This document shows, in pieces, positions 33,435 to 42,309 of a DNA stretch of 64,000 nt (its first letter is position 1; the number at the start of each line of letters is the position of its first letter). The position numbers and the translations under genes were made by a program. Source of the stretch: Karstenula rhodostoma CBS 690.94 (Eukaryota > Ascomycota > Dothideomycetes > Pleosporales > Didymosphaeriaceae). The stretch is from positions 76,051 to 140,050 of the forward strand of contig MU001508.1 in the NCBI GenBank assembly GCA_010093485.1, in the 5' to 3' direction. The notes under the pieces are model-generated. The model was given only the letters and a program-made list of their open reading frames with translations, was not told the origin of the DNA and made no database searches.

Positions 33435-35174
33435 ATGTCCTCTAGTCCACCAACCTTTCAAAACCCCATCATCCGAGGCTTCAACCCCGACCCCACCGTC
33501 TGCGTCGTACCCGGCACCGCTCAAGAACCAACACGTTTCTTCCTCAGCACCTCAACCTTCGAATACACGCCCTCCTGCCCCATCTACACCTCTACGGACC
33601 TCCTAAACTGGAAATTCATCGGCCACGCACTAACCCGCCACTCGCAAATAGACCTCCGCACCGTCGAGCCCGGCGCCGGGTCCTGGGCGTCTACACTGCG
33701 CTACCGAGCATCCGAAAAACGTTTTTATCTGACCACGGGCGTGTTTCACCGATATAGGCCTGCGACTGATGAAAGGATCTTCCCGCGGGGGTTTTATGTC
33801 TGGACCGACAATATCCTCGACGACAGCACGTGGAGTGATCCCGTATACTTCGACAACCCGGGGTTCGACCAGGACCTTTTCTGGGACCCAAATGATAACC
33901 ACGCAGTATATCTCAGCACCACGGTGCGTGTCGCGGAGCGCGATCCAGCTTCCAAACTCAAGGACTTTGCCATTCATATCTCTAAAGTAGATGTCAAGAC
34001 TGGGCGCACGCTGACGGCTCCGAAAGTCATTCGTCAGAGTGAGTTCGGCGTCGCAGAGGGATCGCATATCCTGTACAAAGCGCCGTATTATTACTTGTTT
34101 GTCGCAGAGGGCGGCACCGAGGCCGGGCATCAGGAGTGGGTGTTTAGGAGCACGCAGGGTGTGTATGGGCCGTGGGAGTCGCAGGGGAAGCCGCTGTGGT
34201 ATAACGGGCCGGATGAAGAGGTGCAGCGTACAGGGCACGCGGACGTGTTTGAGGATGGAAAGGGGCGGTGGTGGGCTGTGTTTCTCGGGGTGAGGCCGGG
34301 CAGAGATGTAGGGGGGAAGTGGCTGGAGCCGCAGCTGGGGAGGGAGACGTTTCTTGTGACGGTGGAGTGGGTGGATGGGTGGCCGGTTTTCAATGACGGG
34401 GAGAATGTGAGATTAGTGACGAAGGGGCGCGACGCGGTTGTACAGGAGATTGAGGAGAAACGGATGGGAAAGGGCGAGGTAAAGTGGACGGCAGACCTGA
34501 GCGGGAAAGACCTGGAGTTGGGCTGGTACCAGAAGAATACTCCGCTGAAGAAGTGCTACTCACTCACGGAACGACCGGGATACCTCCGTGTCTGGGGGAA
34601 CTGCTACAACCTCTCTTCGCCGGAAGCACCTGCTATGCTGCTTCGAAAGCAGACCGAGTACCACGAGTCCTTTCACGCAGCGCTAAACTTTGACCCCAGC
34701 AAGGCAGGCTACGAGGCCGGAATCGTCGTATACTGGAGTCCATTCTCTTACGCCGCCATCGGCATCGGAGCCGTCAAAATCGACGGCAAGACCACCCCAA
34801 CAATTGTTTGTCGGAAGCCGCAAGGCCGCGCAGGCGCGTTCCAAGATTCCACACCTCTACTCGACAAACGCGGCAAGCTTTTTCTCCTCGAGAATGACAG
34901 CTTGAAGCTGTGCGCTGAGGCCTGCAACGGAACCTACAGGATGTACGCAAAGCATTTGAAACATCATTCGGATGCGGGGGATGCCGAGAGCTTCACTTTC
35001 ACATCGGAAGAGCTCGCTATAACGCCGCCCGTCGGGATGTCGTTCACTGGCGCGATGTTCGGCGTGTATGCGTTTGGAAGCTGGGAGCCGGTGTTGGTGC
35101 CTGCGGATTTCTCTGATGTACATGTGCGAGAAGGGACGGGACGGGAGCTGGATAATGCGGAATGGATTTGGTGA
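33435..35174 (+). CDS. Glycoside hydrolase family 43 (beta-xylosidase / arabinofuranosidase type)
   Basis: An intronless gene of 579 aa with no signal peptide, so probably cytosolic. The GH43 five-bladed propeller residues are in place: general base D19 in RGFNPDPTV, the pKa-modulating Asp in GFDQDLFWD (D147), and general acid E208 in GVAEGSHI. TGHAD (266-270) and RWWAVFLGVRP also fit. The C-terminal half (from about 380) reads as the concanavalin-like domain that accompanies GH43 beta-xylosidases (YLRVWGNCYNLSSPEAPAML, FDPSKAGYEAGIVVYW). Length and two-domain form match GH43 proteins acting on xylo-oligosaccharides or arabinosides. The specificity cannot be told from sequence. Confidence 0.93.
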   Translation: MSSSPPTFQNPIIRGFNPDPTVCVVPGTAQEPTRFFLSTSTFEYTPSCPIYTSTDLLNWKFIGHALTRHSQIDLRTVEPGAGSWASTLRYRASEKRFYLTTGVFHRYRPATDERIFPRGFYVWTDNILDDSTWSDPVYFDNPGFDQDLFWDPNDNHAVYLSTTVRVAERDPASKLKDFAIHISKVDVKTGRTLTAPKVIRQSEFGVAEGSHILYKAPYYYLFVAEGGTEAGHQEWVFRSTQGVYGPWESQGKPLWYNGPDEEVQRTGHADVFEDGKGRWWAVFLGVRPGRDVGGKWLEPQLGRETFLVTVEWVDGWPVFNDGENVRLVTKGRDAVVQEIEEKRMGKGEVKWTADLSGKDLELGWYQKNTPLKKCYSLTERPGYLRVWGNCYNLSSPEAPAMLLRKQTEYHESFHAALNFDPSKAGYEAGIVVYWSPFSYAAIGIGAVKIDGKTTPTIVCRKPQGRAGAFQDSTPLLDKRGKLFLLENDSLKLCAEACNGTYRMYAKHLKHHSDAGDAESFTFTSEELAITPPVGMSFTGAMFGVYAFGSWEPVLVPADFSDVHVREGTGRELDNAEWIW

Positions 35175-35396
35175 AGAAGCTTTATTCAAATAAAGGATGG
35201 GAGCTTTGCCTGAAAAGGGGGTGGGCCTTCCCTCACCATTCCCATTCTCAAGTTGTGTCCTTGCCACGCTCAGACCTTCCTATTCCATCCACTTTATCGG
35301 TTCGGAATCCTGACCCCCAATCCCGCGACGTCATTCACCCCTTATCCAGCGTCCGGCTTGGGCCTCTTCCAATCGCCCAGCGGCATCACACGGCGA

Positions 35397-37141
35397 TCAG
35401 ACAGACTTAGTTCCCACAATGTTGCACTTGACGCTCCAAATCCTGTCGTCCCAGCCAAGCTGCCTGAGATCACTGAAGGTTTCCAGAGTTACGAAAGCAT
35501 CGTTCCCGTTCGCCTCCGACGAGAGAAGCGGTGAACAGTCCGGAGTGCTATTTTTGTCAGTGCAAACGCTGAAAACGTCTTGGTAGGGCGTCCACTTACG
35601 CATAGCCCCTGCAAGTATACTCTTTGTTTCCGGGATTCTTCCGCGTGGACGAAATGCCGGATGAGCGACTTGTGGAACCGTGAGAAAACGCATGTTCAAG
35701 TATCAGTGAGGTCGGTACTCACGAAAAGGTGACACATAATTCGTTGTCGAGTTGGTCCCAGGTGTGGTACTGCGCGCTGCCCGTGAAGTTGTAGTCCCGG
35801 TACAACTCGAGCTGTGAGACATCATTAGCACAGGTCACCAAGGGATGCACAGTGCTACAAATCAGGGCAACCAACCACGGCCCTGATCGAGAGTGGGCTC
35901 TCCTTCATTGATGCTGTCTACCCATACTTCATGTCATCCCGGTCTCGCGACTATTTTGCATCCCTCCCTCAGTCAACACTCACCGGGTAAGCCGTCATTC
36001 CCGAATTCTCCTCCAACTGCTCGCTCCACCCTCCCGGCAGGCACTTCATAGACTTAAGCCTATTATCCCAAGGCTTACCCTTATTGTCCTTGGTCAACCT
36101 GAGGTCATGAACCGAGGCTCCGCCCCCTATCTGCTGAATGTCGAAGTAAAACGTAGTACCGTCTTCGCGGCAATGCAGCGGCCTAAATCGTGGTCAGCAC
36201 AGTAAGCGAGAACAAAATCGGCGGTAAAGCTTACTCGTAGAACCGGCAGTGGTAGATTATAGCGGCGGCATTGAGCCTCAGCGATGACCACTTTGGTGAG
36301 GTCTCGGAGCTGGACGTTTCGTCAGTGGAGTATGAGACGCAGGTCGTGGATCGCTTACTTCATGAAGTTCATGCAACTGCCGGCGAGCATGTAGGCGTAG
36401 TGATACCAGATATAATAACCCCTGAAGTCTGGGTCCGTGAAGACGTTAACCTGGTTCCGTCAGTAGTCTGCAATTTTACGAACGGAACGGCGGACGAGCT
36501 TACAAGACGTAACCCTTTTGTGTCGCCTCCCTGCTGGGGCCGAGTATTAGGCGCCAGATCGACAACTTCATGTCTTGCGGTATATTTCTCCTGCGCTGGG
36601 CTTGTCCACCAGCATAGAGCGGAGTTGATCTGGTTGTCTAGCTCTGGGCCGAGAGAAGCGCGCTCGGCAGGGTAGTCGAGAGTCAAGGCAGGGATGTTGT
36701 GTTGGCATGCATCAAGGGTCCTGCACAACCGTTAAAAAAGGCTGACATGGACTGGGTATGTCCTACCTGTAGAACCTGCACGAGAACCTCCGGTCGTTGC
36801 GCTGCTTGACCAGCTTCAGCGACGAAACCCGGCCGCTGAAGTGCAGTCAGTTAGTCAGTCGGTGCTGACGCCATGACAAGCGGCTAGACTTACGGATCGA
36901 CGAAATAGCAGAACTGACCACCAGTTTCGGGGGAGGACGGCTGGTTGGGGATAGGTACCATACCCCATCCTGCGCCCTTGAAGTTCTGATCCTCGTAGAA
37001 GAGGACTTCGTAGTTGGCGAGAGTGGAGCTTTCGTTGAACGATTCGAGCTTGACAAGGCCGGAGTCGGCACCATCATCTCTTCGAATGACGGCACCGAGG
37101 GCAACCGAGACGACGGCGAGAAGGGAGAGGAAGGTGCGCAT
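35397..37141 (-). CDS. Secreted protein with three tandem crystallin-like three-exon modules
   Basis: Nine exons (37141-36894, 36835-36767, 36720-36504, 36450-36359, 36309-36235, 36182-35984, 35811-35723, 35668-35600, 35547-35397) total 1209 nt, 402 aa. Residues 1-17 form a signal peptide. The mature protein has three copies of one module at about 42-178, 179-300 and 301-402. Each starts with a Y/F-x4-F-x-G motif: YEDQNFKG (49-56), FTDPDFRG (182-189), YRDYNFTG (304-311). A first Cys follows before the first intron of the module; a second lies near the end of the next exon (SCRFYR, HCRFYE, TCRGYA); a third is at the start of the last exon (TLDAC, PLHC, TPDC). Intron phases repeat 2,2,0 / 2,2,0 / 2,2. 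The motif is the Greek-key signature of beta-gamma crystallins, so such a fold is a fair inference. Function is unknown. Confidence 0.85.
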
Positions 37142-37528
37142 AGTGCTTCAGTGCAGGTTTTGTATGAAAGATATCGTGGGGTAGCAGGAGAGATCGCAGA
37201 GCAGGATGAGAAAGCAGATACGAAATTGAAAGAAATCAAGATTTTATGTAGTCGCTGTTGAGAGCGCCGAGGTGAGGCAAACAGCGTTTGCACCCCTGCA
37301 CAACAAGATTGGAGATCGCGACAAATGACATGCTCGAGGCGGTCAGTCGCTATGTAGTTGAACTTAAGATTACAGCAAACGAAGTCTCCTCTCAAGCGAG
37401 GAATTTTCACAGCACGCTGCTTATGATGGTCGCTGATACGTAGTTGGAACACATTCGCCAAATGCTGCGCGCATCTGCGTGTGACCAAGATAGCCTCAAT
37501 ATTCGTTATACCACAGGTTAGCAACGAT
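37142..37528. other. Intergenic between two secreted-protein genes
   Basis: This is the upstream region of the crystallin-like gene. No motif is picked out. Confidence 0.35.
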
Positions 37529-37942
37529 CTATATGATGTTCAAATCACGAACTGTCTTAAACATGTTGAAACTCTGCGTTTGCCTCTTCTGGCCTATTCT
37601 TGAAAACTTCATCGGAGGCAAAAAAAAACCCTCAACCAACTGTTCAACAGTACAATGTTCCGGACATACACCATAAATGTTCCATATGCCACTCCTCTGC
37701 GCGAGGCATTGTACCGAGGAGATTCCTTCAGCTGAGTAGCCCATATTACAAGTCAACGAATCAAGATTAACGCAGCGGTTTTTAGCTTCGCCACAACCAC
37801 AGTCTCCATGATGGTTATTATCGGCATAGAGTGCAGGGTATCCAGGGGTCACGCGTCCGAAACACGGGTCCCCGAGCAGGGAGCTCAAACTCCGTGCAAC
37901 AGAAATAGCGAATATGGCAATGAGATGGTTAGATAGGTTCAT
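37529..37942 (-). CDS. Small secreted eight-cysteine protein
   Basis: This reads as a single exon of 137 aa. Residues 1 to about 20 form a signal peptide. The following part has eight Cys (27, 48, 50, 57, 65, 79, 93, 97), an even number fitting four disulphides, in the order DPCFGRV, GDCGCG, NRCVNL, LTCNMGY, VQCLAQ, GVCPEHC. After C97 the sequence becomes basic and loses Cys and begins with a run of eight T in the DNA, so the last 35 residues may be misread past a missed splice site or a frameshift. No family is recognised. Its position behind another secreted-protein gene on the same strand suggests a small secretome patch. Confidence 0.55.
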   Translation of the reverse strand: MNLSNHLIAIFAISVARSLSSLLGDPCFGRVTPGYPALYADNNHHGDCGCGEAKNRCVNLDSLTCNMGYSAEGISSVQCLAQRSGIWNIYGVCPEHCTVEQLVEGFFLPPMKFSRIGQKRQTQSFNMFKTVRDLNII

Positions 37943-38055
37943 GGCGAACTTTTCTAATCGCCGAAGTTGTGTTTGGAAACTGTTGCAGGTCTCGTAGCAA
38001 GTGATGGTGCACCTCGAAACTGTAGAAAAAATAGTTAAACGCGTTTAGATATCCC

Positions 38056-38265
38056 CTATATGCTCGTTAATCTCGATGAAGCATGTGAAGATCGACCGAG
38101 CGACACAATAGAAGCACGGTCTTTTGTGAGTCTGTTGGCCTTTGACGCTCTGGTCTCGGCTCTAGTGATGGTTTTGGCCATCCCTCATAGTGACAAAGAA
38201 CTGTACCTGCAGTGAATAGAAAAGTAAGCAGATAGGACTGCGAAAACAATAGGGAGTGTGAGCAT
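38056..38265 (-). CDS. Possible short secreted basic peptide
   Basis: Weakly supported. Two exons (38265-38207, 38161-38056) with a 45-bp intron would give 54 aa: a good hydrophobic leader (MLTLPIVFAVLSAYFSIHC) and a Lys/Arg/Ser-rich tail without Cys. Frame is kept, but the intron is short and no family is known. The leader could be chance. Confidence 0.2.
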
Positions 38266-40154
38266 GGAGCTGATGAAAGGTTGTTCGATTAGGTGCAGTG
38301 AGATTTGCGGAATCTTGCTGTCGGACGGGACGCATGAAACCGCAATAGACGGAACAACAAGCGTTCGTAGGTCTCGTATCTGACCGAATGCGGGCTGCAG
38401 TGAACGTTGAAGCTGATCTAAGGAGCTTGAGTAGACCACATTGACTTTCGGCAGACGCATACATCTGAGAAATCCAAGACGCAGGGGATTAACCTGGATG
38501 CTTAGTAGAGACTGTCGAGCTCAATATCCGCCTTGAAGTACTCAGGACAATAAACGCAGGTGCGACGAATCATCCAAGCATGGGAGTCTTCCGCAAACGT
38601 TGTAGACGGCTTTTACGTGTGCAAAGCAAAAGAGCAACATATCGCGTCAACGTCAACGTCACCTTCGCCTACCCAAGCACCAGGCGGCTGGAAGGCTGAG
38701 GCTCCGCGAGACACACGTCACATGTCGCAACACTGCTCTCCAAGGCCAGACCACATCGGCGACCGATAGTGAGGCTCGATACGCCCTACAGGGCTGCCTC
38801 CGCCCTGCATGCGGCGACTCCGAGCACCTGAGCCTAACTCAACATCCCACGTCCTGTTCCCCACCCCACCACAATCTCTTACACACACACCTACGCTCGT
38901 CGGGCAACGTACATTCATGTTGGGTAGCAAGGCATAAAGCTTAGCGGGAGTTTGAGTCACGGTGGTGATAGAGTTTCCACTCGCAGGCAGCACCGGGTCC
39001 TGCCGCCGGTGCAGGCGACGATTGGACGCGGCGCACAGCTGAGCGTCGCACGCAACGAGGTCCCTCATCGCGCCACGGCGCACTCCGACGCTCCCCCCGT
39101 CCTCTTCCCACTCCTACATGAAACGGAGGAGTTTTTTTGGGGATACTGCAGGATTTGGACGTGTGCGCGCAAGTGCGCGCACCACCGCGTGAGACTGACT
39201 GGCCGACTGGCGGCGTGGTCTCAGCCGGCATCAGCGGCAGACGGCTGCCCTGGCCGCCAACGCCTCCACCGCAAGCCACCCAGAAATCCCATTTCTCCGG
39301 ACGTGAGGTGCGTCCTGCTTCGGGAAGGTGTCGCCACATCGGGCGTGCTGAAACGGTGCTGTCGGTTGCCTCTTTCGCCTCGTGGAGGTGTGGATGTGCA
39401 CCGTCGGGCGAGCGCGGAGGACGAGGGCTCGCCGGACGGTCGTTGCGAAGCTGGTTCAGTGATTGGTGTCCAGGGTTGACTTGACGTGTTACACCGCACG
39501 AGTTGTTTGTCGCGTGACTGTGTGGAGCCGGCGGACGCTCCGTGGTCGGTGGGCGTTGTGGTGAGGAGGCAGCGCGAGGCGTCGCTTGCGCGGTCTGCGT
39601 GAGGCCTGGGCGTAAGAGCAAGCATCAACGTAGCATTCTGCGAAGGATTCCAGGGCGCAATGATGCTGAGGTCAGCGGCGATCTGAGTTTTGGGTGTGAA
39701 CTTAGTTTCAAGCGCATTGGACAAGAACATTACAAGATGGTATGTGTGTGTGTGATAGAACAACATATCATAACTATTGAGATGCTATGGTGAGCGCGAG
39801 CCCCTGCAGGACACAGAGGTCCGAAATGCATGTAAACACAGTACCAGCCCGCAATGCTGCTTCCAAACGCTCAAATCGACCAGTAAGCGATGAGATGCCC
39901 TGCTTAACAGACATTCTTCCCGAGAGGTTGTAGGAAAGGGATATCATGTCAAGTTGGCATGCAAGAAACGAAGGGTATCATAATAAGTTCCCGTGGTCCA
40001 ACAGTAAGAAAAGCCGGCATCAAACCGGATGAATAATGACAACAATCTTTCCGATCACGAATACTTCAAGATGTCAGCGTAGAACCGTACAAAGGTCGGA
40101 AGTATGCGTACGTGAACACTTGAGTTTCAAGCTTGGGGAATGGTTGAGCAGCGT
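38266..40154. other. Intergenic, 1.9 kb
   Basis: GC-rich around 38.7-39.6 kb, with long open frames on both strands that lack domain or hydrophobicity patterns. No supported gene is seen. Confidence 0.4.
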
Positions 40155-40346
40155 CTAATACCGCCTAACCTGCTGTTGCACTACGCAGCCGTTACATCTG
40201 GGGTGGTTGCCGCAGTGTGTGCAGCTGGGGATTCTTGAAGTGTCCCACGGGCCGTGTCCACAGAAGCAGCAGTACCAAATGTACTCCACCACCGCAGGGC
40301 CCCCATTGGAAGGGCGGGCGTGTTTCCCATCGCGAGAGGGAGACAT
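40155..40346 (-). CDS. WYC-x2-C zinc-finger-like microprotein, member A
   Basis: A single exon of 63 aa. After a polar N-terminus comes WYCCFCGHGPWDT, then SCTHCGNHPRC and NGC: C-x2-C, ten residues or so, C-x2-C, four residues, then C-x2-C. This spacing suggests one or two zinc sites and resembles RanBP2-type or rubredoxin-like knuckles. The same pattern recurs in the next two genes on this strand. It starts 33 bp beyond the stop of member B. No signal peptide is seen, so it is intracellular. Function is unknown. Confidence 0.65.
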   Translation of the reverse strand: MSPSRDGKHARPSNGGPAVVEYIWYCCFCGHGPWDTSRIPSCTHCGNHPRCNGCVVQQQVRRY

Positions 40347-40379
40347 TGTATCGGTACAGGGGAGATCGGCGACGACTTG

Positions 40380-40680
40380 TTAATCTGAACCTAGAAGTTC
40401 AGAGATATCTCGAGAAGAACCCGTGCCGAGCGAGGAGGCTTCTTCGATAGTCCTTACGAAGACTGCGGTTGTCAGGCCAGACAGCGGCACGGGGACAGGT
40501 GAGAGAGAATCGTGGTCTGTTGAAAAGGTAAGATATGGTTCACAAGGTACCATCATGATGAAGCTCACCTTCGCAACGACAGTATGAGCAGCGTCGATAC
40601 TTGCACTCGGGGCAGACGCTAACGAGCTTGGTATTGTATCCTCCGGATTTGCACTGGCAGCAATACCAATAGACAGTCAT
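40380..40680 (-). CDS. WYC-x2-C zinc-finger-like microprotein, member B
   Basis: Two exons (40680-40569, 40516-40380) with a 52-bp intron give 82 aa. It starts MTVYWYCCQCKSGGYNTK and continues LVSVCPECKYRRCSYCRCE: paired C-x2-C knuckles like member A, with the finger filling the first exon. The second exon is acidic and Ser/Thr-rich (VRTIEEASSLG, ending ISELLGSD). The finger-then-intron-then-acidic-tail arrangement would suit a protein-interaction adaptor, but this is inference. The 112-nt first exon is easily missed. Confidence 0.65.
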
Positions 40681-42126
40681 GCAAAGCGGTAAATGTAATG
40701 ATGTGAGGTAGTGCAGAGGGATGTCGTCCTGCTATCTTGAGAGAGAAGCTGATTGCTGATTCGTGAAGTGAAAGTGTGCAAGAAAGAACGAACGGGTCAG
40801 AAGGGTGGCTTCATATATGTAGAACCAACCTAGAGGATGAGGGAAAGCAGGTCCAGGACTTCCCAAGCGTGAGGCGTCATCGAGTCCCTCGTGCCAGGCG
40901 TGTCGCCCCGTGGTCCTCCGAACGAGGCCGTCTCGAAGGGGCACGAGCGCCCGGGGCAACAGCAAACGCATGACCCCAACGGCCGCGTCACACAAGTGAT
41001 TGAGGCAGAATCTGTCCTCAATTTAGTCTTTCGCAAGTGCAGCGGTGAGAGGAGGCGCTCATTGGTCTGATCTATAGTCAGTGTCGGTGAGGGGCACGGG
41101 GAGGACTCGGTGGAGTCGGCACCGGAGCTTCCTTTAACGTAAATCGGCCTCTCATGGCAGCAGAAGGCGCTGCTTTTGTAGTGCGAAAGGATGGCTACCA
41201 ACGATGACAATTTGCCTGCAAATCTGGGTTAGTTTGGGGTGACTGAGGCATACTTACTCAGGGCTAGCCCGAGGCATCAGGCGCGAAGATGGTTCGGCCA
41301 CGCCTGGCTGTGGAAGCCCCGGCGAAAATATTCACCTGCCTGGATGCTGAGGCACGAGGGGCTCTGATTCGTTTGGAGAGCCCTCCGACTGCTGCGGAGT
41401 CTGCTTCCAATCCGACCGAGCCTGGCCATTATCAGCAACGATTCCCCAGGATGCATGCATTTCGTACACAAGTAGATACTCCGGCTGCGCAGGCTGCATC
41501 GTCCCTGCGTTCTGCAAGATCTCTCATCTTCGAAATCTGGTTGGCGCGTGTTCGAAGACGCCAACTCGGCTCGGGCTGGCCCCCACGCGTGGCCCTGCGC
41601 ACGCTCGTATGCTGTGCGACCCTCCTTGACGCTTCTTGGCACACCGGAGACAAATTCATAATATCATTCGATAAGACCAATGAAAAGAATGAATTGATAT
41701 ATGCGTGTCTTCGATACCCAATAAAAAAGGCGGTCACCAACCCTCAAAAAATCCATAACAGAAAGAAATGAAATGTTCCGACCGGCCCAGGGAAAACCAC
41801 CTCTTGATACCATTCACCAACTTCGAAAATGAACGTAACTATTGCATCGTACAGTCAAACACCAAGATAAAGAAAAGAGATCGCGCAACGTAGACAACGA
41901 GCAGACATCGAACACGAAACATAGTTGCAGTAAGAAATGTGTCTCGATAGAAGCGAAGAGGGTCAACGTATATTGTGCGACTCGTGAACGTGTTCGCATC
42001 GGGGAGGCCTGTGTCTAGAGTGATAGACGCCATGTTTGGTATAGCGCTAGGGCTATGAGGATTGAACCTGGTGACTTCAGTCAACCTTGTGAGGTCTATT
42101 CGACAGGATACCGTTCATACCTGGAT
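40681..42126. other. Intergenic between microprotein genes
   Basis: About 1.4 kb. Open frames of 60-160 codons exist on both strands near 41.3-41.8 kb, overlapping each other. None shows the WYC motif or a known domain. Confidence 0.35.
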
Positions 42127-42309
42127 TCAAATGGTGCTGGTGGTACAGCAACTATCCTTTGTGTGTCCGCAAGAAGAACAGCCTGTTTGAATGGCGATAT
42201 TGTGTGGGCCATCCCCGCAGTTACCACAATACCACACAGCCCTGGGCGGTGGACCATACTGAAGTGGCGTTCCGAGAGCGACTTCATGTACATCGACGGG
42301 CTGTTCCAT
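42127..42309 (-). CDS. WYC-x2-C zinc-finger-like microprotein, member C
   Basis: A single exon of 60 aa. A polar N-terminus (VALGTPLQYGPPPRAV) is followed by WYCGNCGDGPHN, then TGCSSCGHTKDSCC. Spacing of the Cys pairs matches members A and B, though the last knuckle is changed (C-C instead of C-x2-C). The frame is open upstream to 42708, so a longer protein with an N-terminal extension is possible; that extension shows no domain. Same strand as A and B. Confidence 0.55.
   Translation of the reverse strand: MEQPVDVHEVALGTPLQYGPPPRAVWYCGNCGDGPHNIAIQTGCSSCGHTKDSCCTTSTI

Noticed and set aside
31895..42090. Sequences resembling a tRNA T-loop (ggttcga / ggattgaacc)
   Set aside because: No matching acceptor, D or anticodon stems could be drawn around them. 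No tRNA, rRNA or CRISPR array was found in the window.
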